A DNA stretch of 21,186 nucleotides from Enterobacter cloacae complex sp. ECNIH7 (lineage in GTDB: Bacteria > Pseudomonadota > Gammaproteobacteria > Enterobacterales > Enterobacteriaceae). Positions 14,608 through 21,186 of this stretch are shown here, piece after piece. Location: NCBI RefSeq assembly GCF_002208095.1, contig NZ_CP017993.1, forward strand, positions 1 through 21,186, in the 5' to 3' direction. The notes under the pieces are model-generated. The model saw nothing but the letters and a program-made list of their open reading frames with translations. It had not been told where the DNA came from and made no database searches. Position numbers and translations under genes: made by a program. Positions within the stretch are counted from its first letter, which is position 1. Every line of letters begins with the position of its first letter.

Positions 14608-14918
14608 TGCCGGTAACTTATCATTTAACGCCCGATGCACAATCTGATCTGATAGGTATTCACCGCTTTACGTTAGCCCAATGGGGAACGACTCAGTCGA
14701 AGACCTATTTATCAGGACTTAGACAAACGATTCAACTGCTGGCTGAAACACCCACCCTTGGGAAAAATAGACCCGAGGTACGCATGAATGTGTTTAGCTT
14801 CCCTTATTCAAGTCATGTCATCTATTACATCCAACATGAGCATCAATTCGTTGTATTTGGGATCTTACATAAAAGTATGGTTCCACTTGCACATCTCGCG
14901 GAGCGGGAAATTATTTGA
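14607..14918 (+). CDS. ParE/RelE-family toxin
   Basis: A 103-aa protein (MPVTYHLTPDAQSDLIGIHRFT) with typical ParE features: PDAQSDLIGI near the start, the middle AETPTLGKNRPEVR, and SSHVIYYIQHEHQFVVFGILHKSM near the end. ParE-type toxins inhibit gyrase; whether this one does cannot be read. It is placed between the antitoxin and tnpA, 23 bp before tnpA, so all three are probably cotranscribed. Toxin-antitoxin pairs at this position are known in several Tn3-family elements. Confidence 0.87.
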   Translation: MPVTYHLTPDAQSDLIGIHRFTLAQWGTTQSKTYLSGLRQTIQLLAETPTLGKNRPEVRMNVFSFPYSSHVIYYIQHEHQFVVFGILHKSMVPLAHLAEREII

Positions 14919-14941
14919 TGTAGTGAAATAGGGAGGGCACC

Positions 14942-17900
14942 ATGAAAAATGATGTTCGGCGGCTATCTATTTTGTCAACTGATGAAATAGATGAACTGTT
15001 TGGATTACCTCATTTCTCAGATGATGATCGTCGATTATATTTTGACTTAAGTGCTAAAGAGCGCGAGCTATTCGACAATACCCGAACGTTTTCTGTGGCA
15101 GCCCATTTAGTATTGCAACTGGGCTATTTCAAAGCCAAACGGCAGTTTTTCAGTTATGAACAAGAATCGTCAGTACTAAATGACTTGGATTACATTGCCG
15201 CGCTGTACTTTCCCACCAAAACGCTTTCAAGACTGAAAAGTCCCTCAAGACCGATTAGGGCTGAACAACAACGAGCAATTCTTGATTTATTCCAGTATAA
15301 ACAATGTGATAATGAGGTAAAAGTTGATTTGGAAGATAAAGCACAGCGGGTTGCGATGTTATCGACACAACCTATCTTTATCTTTCGTGAATTAACCCAA
15401 TACTTAGCATTACACCGTATTGTCATGCCCAGTTATCGGTATATGCAAGAGATGATTGGTAGAGTGGTGGCTTATGAACGCACCCGTATTGCTCGATTAC
15501 TTAGCACTTGCATGACTTCACTTATCGATCAGCAATTAGCGGCTTTGCTTCGGGCTGAGTCAGGAGTATTTCGCGTCAGCGCATTAAAACATGAAGCTAA
15601 AGATTTCAGTTATAAAGAATTGCGACATGAAGTCGCACGGCGGCAGTTTTTCCAGCCTCTACATGAGTTTGCCAAGCAGTTCCTCATAACAGCGGGGATC
15701 TCCAATGAAAGCGGCAAGTATTATGCTTCTATGGTTAAGTTTTATACCACTTATAAACTTCAACGCATGAAAAAAGAGACTGCACAGTTATATCTGCTGT
15801 TTTTTGCTTTTCATCGGTTTCAGCAAATTAATGACAACTTAATTGAAGCATTGCTCCATTGGGTCGATCAATACGAGAAACAGGCCAAGCGTGCCGCTGA
15901 AGAAGCAATGAATAATGCGGTTACCAATGCAGCGAAAAATTTACAGGCTGCGGGTCATGTATTGAGCCTGTTTACGGATGACACCATCACCGATGACACA
16001 CCTTTTTCCATTATTAAAGAAAAAGCCTATGCATTGCTTGAACAAGAGAGATTCCCATTAGTTGCTGATTACTTACGCAATATTGCTTTCGACAAAACGG
16101 CATTTGAATGGTCACATTACACAAAATTATCCGCCACATTCAAACGTAACTTAAGGCAACTTTTTACTGATCTGGATTTTGCCGGACGTGTAGAAGACTC
16201 TCCTTTGCTTGAAGCTATCGCGTTTTTACAAAACTTATTGCGCACAGAAAAATCACCAAGGCAAACTGACCCTAATTCATTTCCGACTGAGATTATTCCT
16301 AAAGGTTTACGCCGATATTTGTTTAGTAAAGAGGGCAAAACATTTAAAACGCTTGATGTAGATCGCTATGAGTTTTTGGTCTATCGCCTACTACGCAACT
16401 CACTGGAAGCGGGTGATGTGTACGTTAAACATAGTAATGAATTTCGCCGCTTTGAAGATGACTTAATAAGCGATCTTAGATGGCAGGATAAAGAACGAGT
16501 ATTGCAAGATATTGGTGCACCCATTTTATTGGCCCCTATCCAAGATACTCTGGCTGTATTTCATACTATGCTAGCAGCACGTTATAGTGCGATTAACCAA
16601 CATATTTCTGATGGGGTCAACAAACATATTAAAGTAATTGGGGCTGCCGAAAAGCGTCGTTGGAAGCTGCTTTATCCGAGCAGTGATGAATCCGTTAATA
16701 GCGATTTTTACAGCCAGTTACCAGGAATTGGTATTGCGGATCTACTGTGGTTTGTTGCGGGTAATACTGGATTTTTAAATGCATTTACCCATGTATTAGA
16801 TCGTTATGTAAAGCATGAAGCTGATCCCCGTGAAATTTTCGCCTGTATTGTTGCGATGGGAACAAACATGGGGTTAGCAAAAATGGCTGAGGTTTCAGGC
16901 CTTAGCTCAGCATCAATGGCGGGGACATCAAGAAATTATCTACGCTTGGAGACATTACGAGCGGCTAATGATGCGATTAGTAATGCGACCAGCCAGCTAC
17001 CCGCATTTCATCTCTATGATATTCAGGACACACTTCATTCAAGTAGCGATGGTCAGCGGATAGAAACGCAAATTAACACCCTTAACGCTCGATATTCTCC
17101 CAAGTATTTTGGTTTACAGAAAGGTGTCAGCGCCTACACGTTGGTTGCAAATCATGTTCCTATAAATGCAAAGATTATTGGGACTCACGAACATGAAAGC
17201 CATTACGTTTTCGATTTATTGCATAACAATACCTCTGATATAAAGCCAGAACGGCATTCCACTGACACCCATGGCACCAATCAGGTTAATTTTTGGATTT
17301 TGCATGCATTTGGATATCATTTTGCACCTCGTTATCGTGATTTGCATAAGAAAATGGATACGTTAGTCGGCTCACAACATCCCAATGAGTGTGGTGACTG
17401 GCTAATAAAGCCTGCCCGAAAAACCAACGATGAATTGATTGAACGTGAATGGCCCAATATTCAACGGATCATGGCATCGCTAGCTCAAAAAGATGTTACT
17501 CAAGCCACGATTGTTCGCAAACTCTCGAGCTATTCGCGTCAGAATCAGACCAAGAAAGCATTATGGGAGTTGGAAAACATATGCCGAACGCTATACATTC
17601 TCGACTTTGTCGACGATGTTGGCTTACGTCAATGTGTACAAAAAGCATTAAATCGTGGCGAAGCCTATCATCGTCTTAGACGAGCAGTTGCATTTGTTAA
17701 CGGTGGAAAATTCAGAGTAAAAACAGAAGAGGAGCAGCAAATATGGAATGAATGCTCTCGGCTCATCACCAACGCGGTCATTTACTACAACACAGTGCTG
17801 CTATCTCGTGTCTATGAACAGAAGCAAACAGTAGGAGATCAAAATGCACTGGCTCAGCTTCACAGTATTTCGCCCGTTGCATGGCAGCACATCAATATGT

Positions 17901-18022
17901 ATGGCAATTTTGAGTTTAGTCCATCAACCTCAAAAATAGATATCGATGCATTGGTTGCTCGATATGCTGAACCAGAATATTGGAAGCAAGCGCTGATTGA
18001 GAACGAGAATTCAAGTGAGTGA
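14942..18022 (+). CDS. tnpA: Tn3-family transposase of the inner transposon
   Basis: A 1026-aa replicative transposase with a GGGAGG ribosome binding site, starting MKNDVRRLSILSTDEIDELF. The N-terminal half binds the terminal repeats. The catalytic DDE domain lies in the last third: HYVFDLLHNNTSDIKPERHS.TDTHGTN and EEEQQIWNECSRLITNAVIYYN are recognisable blocks, together with GGKFRVKTEEE and HINMYGNFEFS near the end. It is only distantly similar to Tn3 TnpA, consistent with its different end sequences. It should act on the 43-bp repeats at 10140 and 18033. It ends 11 bp before the right repeat. Confidence 0.94.
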   Translation: MKNDVRRLSILSTDEIDELFGLPHFSDDDRRLYFDLSAKERELFDNTRTFSVAAHLVLQLGYFKAKRQFFSYEQESSVLNDLDYIAALYFPTKTLSRLKSPSRPIRAEQQRAILDLFQYKQCDNEVKVDLEDKAQRVAMLSTQPIFIFRELTQYLALHRIVMPSYRYMQEMIGRVVAYERTRIARLLSTCMTSLIDQQLAALLRAESGVFRVSALKHEAKDFSYKELRHEVARRQFFQPLHEFAKQFLITAGISNESGKYYASMVKFYTTYKLQRMKKETAQLYLLFFAFHRFQQINDNLIEALLHWVDQYEKQAKRAAEEAMNNAVTNAAKNLQAAGHVLSLFTDDTITDDTPFSIIKEKAYALLEQERFPLVADYLRNIAFDKTAFEWSHYTKLSATFKRNLRQLFTDLDFAGRVEDSPLLEAIAFLQNLLRTEKSPRQTDPNSFPTEIIPKGLRRYLFSKEGKTFKTLDVDRYEFLVYRLLRNSLEAGDVYVKHSNEFRRFEDDLISDLRWQDKERVLQDIGAPILLAPIQDTLAVFHTMLAARYSAINQHISDGVNKHIKVIGAAEKRRWKLLYPSSDESVNSDFYSQLPGIGIADLLWFVAGNTGFLNAFTHVLDRYVKHEADPREIFACIVAMGTNMGLAKMAEVSGLSSASMAGTSRNYLRLETLRAANDAISNATSQLPAFHLYDIQDTLHSSSDGQRIETQINTLNARYSPKYFGLQKGVSAYTLVANHVPINAKIIGTHEHESHYVFDLLHNNTSDIKPERHSTDTHGTNQVNFWILHAFGYHFAPRYRDLHKKMDTLVGSQHPNECGDWLIKPARKTNDELIEREWPNIQRIMASLAQKDVTQATIVRKLSSYSRQNQTKKALWELENICRTLYILDFVDDVGLRQCVQKALNRGEAYHRLRRAVAFVNGGKFRVKTEEEQQIWNECSRLITNAVIYYNTVLLSRVYEQKQTVGDQNALAQLHSISPVAWQHINMYGNFEFSPSTSKIDIDALVARYAEPEYWKQALIENENSSE

Positions 18023-18032
18023 TTTTAGAATT

Positions 18033-18075
18033 TAAAGCTAACTTTACATTTTTGGCGCGTTGGGCAAATTTAGCC
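18033..18075 (-). repeat. Right terminal inverted repeat of the inner transposon
   Basis: The reverse complement reads GGCTAAATTTGCCCAACGCG and on, matching the left end over 43 bp with one difference. Confidence 0.95.
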
Positions 18076-18080
18076 AATAT
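18076..18080. repeat. Target-site duplication AATAT, right copy
   Basis: It follows the right terminal repeat and matches 10135-10139. Confidence 0.93.
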
Positions 18081-19200
18081 CGGTCTGGAACCACTGATCA
18101 GATCAAATGTTCCTGCACTGACCCGACACCGGCTGAACTGGACAAAAGCGAACTATCTGCGGGCTGAAACTATCACCAGCGCTAATGCCAGACTGGTTGA
18201 TTTTCAGGCAACGCTGCCACTGGCACAGATATGGGGTGGAGGAGAAGTGGCATCTGCAGATGGAATGCGCTTTGTTACGCCAGTCAGAACAATCAATGCC
18301 GGACCGAACCGCAAATACTTTGGTAATAACAGAGGGATCACCTGGTACAACTTTGTGTCCGATCAGTATTCCGGCTTTCATGGCATCGTTATACCGGGGA
18401 CGCTGAGGGACTCTATCTTTGTGCTGGAAGGTCTTCTGGAACAGGAGACCGGGCTGAATCCAACCGAAATTATGACCGATACAGCAGGTGCCAGCGAACT
18501 TGTCTTTGGCCTTTTCTGGCTGCTGGGATACCAGTTTTCTCCACGCCTGGCTGATGCCGGTGCTTCGGTTTTCTGGCGAATGGACCATGATGCCGACTAT
18601 GGCGTGCTGAATGATATTGCCAGAGGGCAATCAGATCCCCGAAAAATAGTCCTTCAGTGGGACGAAATGATCCGGACCGCTGGCTCCCTGAAGCTGGGCA
18701 AAGTACAGGTTTCAGTGCTGGTCCGTTCATTGCTGAAAAGTGAACGTCCTTCCGGACTGACTCAGGCAATCATTGAAGTGGGGCGCATCAACAAAACGCT
18801 GTATCTGCTTAATTATATTGATGATGAAGATTACCGCCGGCGCATTCTGACCCAGCTTAATCGGGGAGAAAGTCGCCATGCCGTTGCCAGAGCCATCTGT
18901 CACGGTCAAAAAGGTGAGATAAGAAAACGATATACCGACGGTCAGGAAGATCAACTGGGCACACTGGGGCTGGTCACTAACGCCGTCGTGTTATGGAACA
19001 CTATTTATATGCAGGCAGCCCTGGATCATCTCCGGGCGCAGGGTGAAACACTGAATGATGAAGATATCGCACGCCTCTCCCCGCTTTGCCACGGACATAT
19101 CAATATGCTCGGCCATTATTCCTTCACGCTGGCAGAACTGGTGACCAAAGGACATCTGAGACCATTAAAAGAGGCGTCAGAGGCAGAAAACGTTGCTTAA
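18076..19200 (+). pseudogene. tnpA: 3' part of Tn3 transposase gene
   Basis: About 374 C-terminal residues of Tn3 TnpA, from NIGLEPLIRSNVPALTRHR to KEASEAENVA. It carries the catalytic region: MTDTAGASELVFGLF, MDHDADYGVLND and EDQLGTLGLVTNAVVLWN. It lacks its start because of the inner transposon; the frame start at 18019 lies inside that element. With the 9147-10139 fragment it makes about 704 of ~1001 Tn3 TnpA residues. Confidence 0.95.
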
Positions 19201-19233
19201 CGTGAGTTTTCGTTCCACTGAGCGTCAGACCCC
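19196..19233 (-). repeat. Tn3 38-bp terminal inverted repeat
   Basis: The reverse complement is exactly the Tn3 end, starting GGGGTCTGACGCTCAGTGG and ending CACGTTAAG. It abuts the IS26 fragment at 19234, showing that Tn3 inserted into that IS26 copy. The opposite Tn3 end is not present in the window. Confidence 0.93.
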
Positions 19234-19843
19234 TTATCCGTTTCAGTTTGCCATGATCGCATTCAATCACGTTGTTCCGGTACTTAATCTGTCGGTGTTC
19301 AACGTCAGACGGGCACCGGCCTTCGCGTTTGAGCAGAGCAAGCGCGCGACCATAGGCGGGCGCTTTATCCGTGTTGATGAATCGCGGGATCTGCCACTTC
19401 TTCACGTTGTTGAGGATTTTACCCAGAAACCGGTATGCAGCTTTGCTGTTACGACGGGAGGAGAGATAAAAATCGACAGTGCGGCCCCGGCTGTCGACGG
19501 CCCGGTACAGATACGCCCAGCGGCCATTGACCTTCACGTAGGTTTCATCCATGTGCCACGGGCAAAGATCGGAAGGGTTACGCCAGTACCAGCGCAGCCG
19601 TTTTTCCATTTCAGGCGCATAACGCTGAACCCAGCGGTAAATCGTGGAGTGATCGACATTCACTCCGCGTTCAGCCAGCATCTCCTGCAGCTCACGGTAA
19701 CTGATGCCGTATTTGCAGTACCAGCGTACGGCCCACAGAATGATGTCACGCTGAAAATGCCGGCCTTTGAATGGGTTCATGTGCAGCTCCATCAGCAAAA
19801 GGGGATGATAAGTTTATCACCACCGACTATTTGCAACAGTGCC
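19234..19843 (-). mobile_element. IS26: Truncated IS26 (610 bp), inverted relative to the intact copy
   Basis: It is identical in kind to 5051-5660 and ends at 19843 with TTTGCAACAGTGCC complementarity. The right 210 bp, including the other terminal repeat, is lost at the Tn3 junction. The truncated transposase gene starts at 19780 and keeps the first ~182 residues, including all three DDE residues, then reads into Tn3 sequence. With only one end it cannot move by itself. It forms a 610-bp inverted repeat with the intact IS26. Confidence 0.95.
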
Positions 19844-20024
19844 GTCCAGCGGATATCAGCGCTGAAAGATGATGGCTGAGCGTGGAGGCAGGAATCTCAA
19901 GGTGCTTCTGCAGTTCGCCAACCGGCAGGCCTTCATGACCCGCCCTGACCAGCTCCCGGTATATGCTGAGACGTGTCGGGTGGCCCAGTTCTCGAAGTGC
20001 GTTTGCAGCAGTGTTTAAATCCAT
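19844..20024 (-). pseudogene. 5' fragment of an ArsR-family regulator, cut by IS26
   Basis: The ATG is at 20024 with a perfect AGGAGGT ribosome binding site. About 60 residues remain (MDLNTAANALRELGHPTRLS..), ending in the recognition helix IPASTLSHHLSALISAG, where IS26 cuts in. This is a winged-helix ArsR/SmtB DNA-binding region. The ELCVCDL metal site of classical ArsR is absent (GLPVGEL instead), so arsenic sensing is not implied. The dimer-forming C-terminal part is lost and the protein is probably inactive. It belonged to the passenger part of the outer transposon. Confidence 0.82.
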
Positions 20025-20038
20025 AATACCTCCTTTAT

Positions 20039-20066
20039 CTATATTTCCAGAATAATAGAAATATAG
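20039..20066. promoter_or_regulatory. 28-bp inverted repeat, candidate ArsR-family operator
   Basis: CTATATTTC (20039-20047) and GAAATATAG (20058-20066) form a perfect 9-bp inverted repeat with a 10-bp spacer, 15 bp upstream of the regulator's start. Size and place fit an ArsR/SmtB operator. Confidence 0.6.
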
Positions 20067-20250
20067 CCTGCGTCAATCGTTTCTGCCGTGAGGGTACCGC
20101 TTTCCCAATCATGCTCTGTCCGCCAGGTTATGGGGGGCAGAGCCAGAGCACTACCGAAATCCTTGCGAATACCCGTGCAGGGAATAATTTCCGCCCCCTT
20201 TATGGCCGGAAAAAAAACTGATAAACGTCGCCTTTTCAGAAGGTTGCTTT
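20067..20250. other. Passenger-end remnant of the outer transposon, no clear gene
   Basis: A minus-strand frame is open from the inverted repeat to a TAG at 20041-20039 (…ALPPITWRTEHDWESGTL…), but it has no start codon or ribosome binding site. It may be the 3' end of a lost gene or chance. Confidence 0.3.
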
Positions 20251-20288
20251 CTTAACGTGGTTTTTCGCATGGTTGGACCTCAGACCCC
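20251..20288 (-). repeat. Right 38-bp inverted repeat of the outer Tn3-family transposon
   Basis: The reverse complement starts GGGGTCTGAGGTCC and ends AAAAACCACGTTAAG; it is 31/38 identical to the left end at 4518, with the inner 15 bp identical. Confidence 0.85.
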
Positions 20289-20432
20289 CAATTCAGCTTC
20301 TATCGCCTCACATGCGGCATCCACAATCTCCGTGTTGTAGTACCTGGACATGCCACTGCTAATGATATCGTCCATTAGGGCACGGTTATGAGCTAAGGTA
20401 CGTCGTAAGTATTCAGGGGTATGTTGCTCCAT
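20280..20432 (-). pseudogene. Small backbone gene interrupted near its 3' end by the outer transposon
   Basis: The ATG is at 20432 with an AAAAGGAG ribosome binding site. The frame encodes MEQHTPEYLRRTLAHNRALM and on to EAIEAEL, then two residues read from the transposon end (GV) and a stop. With the insert and one CAATT removed, the frame continues as RRRGIL and stops directly before the terminator at 4462-4489. The original protein was therefore 54 aa. It is helical, charged, and not recognised. The shortened 50-aa form may still be made and could work, since only the last six residues change. Confidence 0.65.
20289..20293. repeat. Target-site duplication CAATT, right copy
   Basis: It matches 4513-4517. 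Joining the backbone through one copy restores the small ORF at 20432. Confidence 0.85.
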
Positions 20433-20625
20433 CGGATTCTCCTTTTCATGACTGAGCATTATTGCTTACCTGTATTTATCCCCGTCAGTGCTGGTCACGT
20501 TGAAAAGCCCTAAAAAACCACTTTTTTAGCTGCCTTAATCATTGAAAAATGGCACTTAAATCCACATCTATCGCGCTGGGGAAATCGCCCGCACACAGCC
20601 ACTGATAAAATAAAAGTGAGATAAA
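20433..20625. promoter_or_regulatory. Intergenic region between divergent small genes
   Basis: It contains the ribosome binding site of the minus-strand gene and the promoter region of the cysteine-repeat gene. No promoter stands out enough to name. Confidence 0.3.
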
Positions 20626-20874
20626 ATGGATCCAATGGATAAGATTTGCGATGTTTGTGCCCTCCCTGCCAGCGCCTGTACCTGTGGCTTCTGCGATGAC
20701 TGCAACGAGAAGCTGGCAGACTGCGTCTGTGAGCGCTGCAGCGATTGTGGAAATTTAGATGAGCACTGTAGCTGCTCACGTTGCGACGAGTGCGGTGAAA
20801 AACTGGATGAGTGCATATGTGAGGAGTGCGAAGAATGTCTCCGCAGTCCACATGATTGTATCTGCGAAAACTGA
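20626..20874 (+). CDS. 82-aa cysteine-rich protein with five CxxC-x6-CxC repeats
   Basis: The start is ATG 20626 (MDPMDKICDVC); an ATG at 20635 is also possible. It has twenty Cys in 82 residues. Five units follow the same rule, C-x2-C-x6-C-x-C, with two-residue linkers giving a 15-residue period: CDVC..CTC, CDDC..CVC, CSDC..CSC, CDEC..CIC and CEEC..CIC. The rest is rich in Asp and Glu, with no signal peptide. The pattern suggests metal binding, one Zn or similar ion per unit, or a metallothionein-like role; that is inference. I do not recognise the family. The spacing between Cys is exact, so this is a real selected protein and not chance. It is followed by a hairpin and the cer-type site. 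Confidence 0.8.
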   Translation: MDPMDKICDVCALPASACTCGFCDDCNEKLADCVCERCSDCGNLDEHCSCSRCDECGEKLDECICEECEECLRSPHDCICEN

Positions 20875-20895
20875 CCTAAGGCCGAATTCTCTTTC

Positions 20896-20920
20896 AAGAG
20901 CGACCGGGACGGTCGCTCTT
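20896..20920. terminator. Hairpin terminator after the cysteine-repeat gene
   Basis: AAGAGCGACC, GGGAC loop, GGTCGCTCTT: a perfect 10-bp stem followed by ATTT. It separates the gene from the recombination site. Confidence 0.7.
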
Positions 20921-20948
20921 ATTTACCATAACATCCGTTGCCCGCACC
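20921..20948 (-). other. cer: cer-type XerCD recombination core (dimer resolution)
   Basis: On the minus strand GGTGCGGGCAA (XerC arm), CGGATG (6-bp spacer) and TTATGGTAAAT (XerD arm) match the ColE1-family cer core; the XerD arm is the same as in cer. A 6-bp spacer is found in psi and many plasmid sites, while ColE1 cer has 8. XerC/XerD, with ArgR and PepA, would convert plasmid multimers to monomers here. Confidence 0.85.
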
Positions 20949-21049
20949 GCTGAGACGGGGTTGGCTGCGTTTCCGGTGCCAGACTCAGGAAAGTGGCGAC
21001 AGACATGACGAAAAAACACCAGAAACGCAGCCGCTGGATATTACACTAG

Positions 21050-21063
21050 TGCATAGTCATGCA
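21050..21063. promoter_or_regulatory. Possible ARG box of the cer accessory region
   Basis: TGCATAGTCATGCA is a near-palindrome about 100 bp beyond the XerC arm, the spacing at which ArgR binds in cer. The intervening 20949-21049 DNA would be the PepA-wrapped accessory sequence. Confidence 0.45.
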
Positions 21064-21085
21064 GCCAGATGCATGGATGTTAAAG

Positions 21086-21186
21086 TCACACTAAAATCCG
21101 CGCCAATGCCTTAAAAACCGACAAATGCTTCTCCAGCCAGTCCCACAGCTCCGCCGCCAGATACAGGCAGTTAAGCAATGATTCAA
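21086..21186 (-). CDS. 3' part of the 39-aa small protein that spans the window ends
   Basis: This minus-strand frame is open from the right edge to a TGA at 21088-21086 and encodes a segment containing LYLAAELWDWLEKHL and ending in ARILV. It has no start of its own. It joins in frame to the start codon and ribosome binding site at 1-30. Its function is unknown. It sits just beyond the cer-type site, and its direction matches the mob genes downstream of the start. It could be a small helical or membrane-associated peptide, but that is only inferred from composition. Confidence 0.6.
   Translation of the reverse strand, partial: ESLLNCLYLAAELWDWLEKHLSVFKALARILV

Larger units (their letters stand above)
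10140..18075. mobile_element. Inner Tn3-family transposon, 7,936 bp, carrying sulP-uspA-dksA-like cargo
   Basis: The terminal repeats at 10140-10182 and 18033-18075 match over 43 bp with one mismatch. They start GGCTAAATTTGCCC, not the common GGGG. Five-bp AATAT duplications flank the element, and it interrupts Tn3 tnpA. Contents in order: sulP, uspA, traR/dksA-like gene (+); tnpR (-); a res-like region; antitoxin, toxin, tnpA (+). All of these genes look intact, so the element should be able to transpose. Lower G+C and codon use differ from blaKPC and Tn3, suggesting recent entry from another lineage, perhaps Shewanella-like. I cannot give it a Tn name. Confidence 0.95.
4518..20288. mobile_element. 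Outer Tn3-family transposon unit (15.8 kb), internally rearranged
   Basis: The unit is bounded by two 38-bp inverted repeats (4518-4555 and 20251-20288, 31/38 identical, GGGG outermost) and 5-bp CAATT duplications. It therefore entered as one transposon, or kept the ends of one. Only the tnpA 3' end survives at the left and a truncated regulator gene at the right. The interior is now IS26-blaKPC-ISKpn6-Tn3-inner transposon. Without its own full tnpA it cannot move by itself, but its ends could be mobilised in trans by a related transposase. The specific named transposon is not certain; the ends and TnpA resemble Tn3-subgroup elements such as Tn5403. Confidence 0.8.

Noticed and set aside
19193..19879. 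228-aa plus-strand frame
   Set aside because: Shadow of the truncated IS26 transposase; the same frame appears opposite the intact IS26 at 5015-5641.
20039..20250. Open minus-strand frame ending at a TAG beside the ArsR operator
   Set aside because: No start codon or ribosome binding site; it could be the tail of a lost gene but cannot be supported as one.
1..21186. CRISPR array or tRNA/rRNA genes
   Set aside because: No regularly spaced direct repeats, tRNA cloverleaf or rRNA segments were seen; the repeated TTTTGATA boxes are resolvase-type sites.

Overview
The window looks like a complete, small, mobilizable ColE1-type plasmid of an enterobacterial host, opened at an arbitrary point, carrying a 15.8 kb nested transposon stack with a carbapenemase gene. 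Circularity is inferred: a 39-codon ORF with a good ribosome binding site starts at position 19 on the minus strand, runs off the left end, and continues in frame from 21186 down to a stop at 21086. No chromosomal genes are visible.

Backbone (1-4517 and 20289-21186). The minus strand encodes a ColE1-like mobilization set: mbeC, the HEN-type relaxase mbeA, and mbeB and mbeD inside mbeA in other frames. An oriT with a ColE1-type nic sequence follows, then an RNAI/RNAII theta origin (about 2190-2900). Next come a 57-aa membrane protein with no prior call, a HigB-like toxin and a HigA-like antitoxin in unusual divergent orientation, a predicted ~80-nt small RNA between them, and a 67-aa hypothetical protein. 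On the far side are a 50-54-aa gene interrupted by the big transposon, an 82-aa protein made of five 15-residue cysteine repeats, and a cer-type XerCD dimer-resolution site with a possible ARG box.

Outer transposon (4518-20288). Two 38-bp Tn3-family inverted repeats (31/38 identical, GGGG outermost) are flanked by the 5-bp duplication CAATT. Only a tnpA 3' end remains at the left and a truncated ArsR-type regulator at the right. The interior has been replaced through IS26: an intact IS26 (5051-5870), an IS481-family remnant (probably ISKpn27), blaKPC (KPC-2 at the sites I can check), ISKpn6 (IS1182 family), a 5'-truncated Tn3 tnpA ending in the perfect 38-bp Tn3 repeat, and a 610-bp truncated IS26 in inverted orientation.

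Inner transposon (10140-18075). Tn3 tnpA is itself interrupted by a 7,936-bp Tn3-family element with 43-bp terminal repeats (one mismatch) and the 5-bp duplication AATAT. It looks foreign (lower GC, with genes resembling those of marine gammaproteobacteria such as Shewanella; this is inference). Its cargo is a SulP-STAS anion transporter, a tandem-domain UspA and a TraR/DksA-type zinc-finger protein. Its transposition module is a serine resolvase, a res-like site, a Phd/YefM-ParE-like toxin-antitoxin pair and a 1026-aa TnpA.

Together these show a plasmid that replicates by ColE1 antisense control, resolves dimers, may be stabilised by HigBA and the transposon toxin-antitoxin pair, can be mobilised by a helper, and carries carbapenem resistance plus an inserted transport/stress cassette. 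The least explained items are the divergent higB/higA locus with its small RNA, the cysteine-repeat protein, and the SulP-UspA-DksA transposon.
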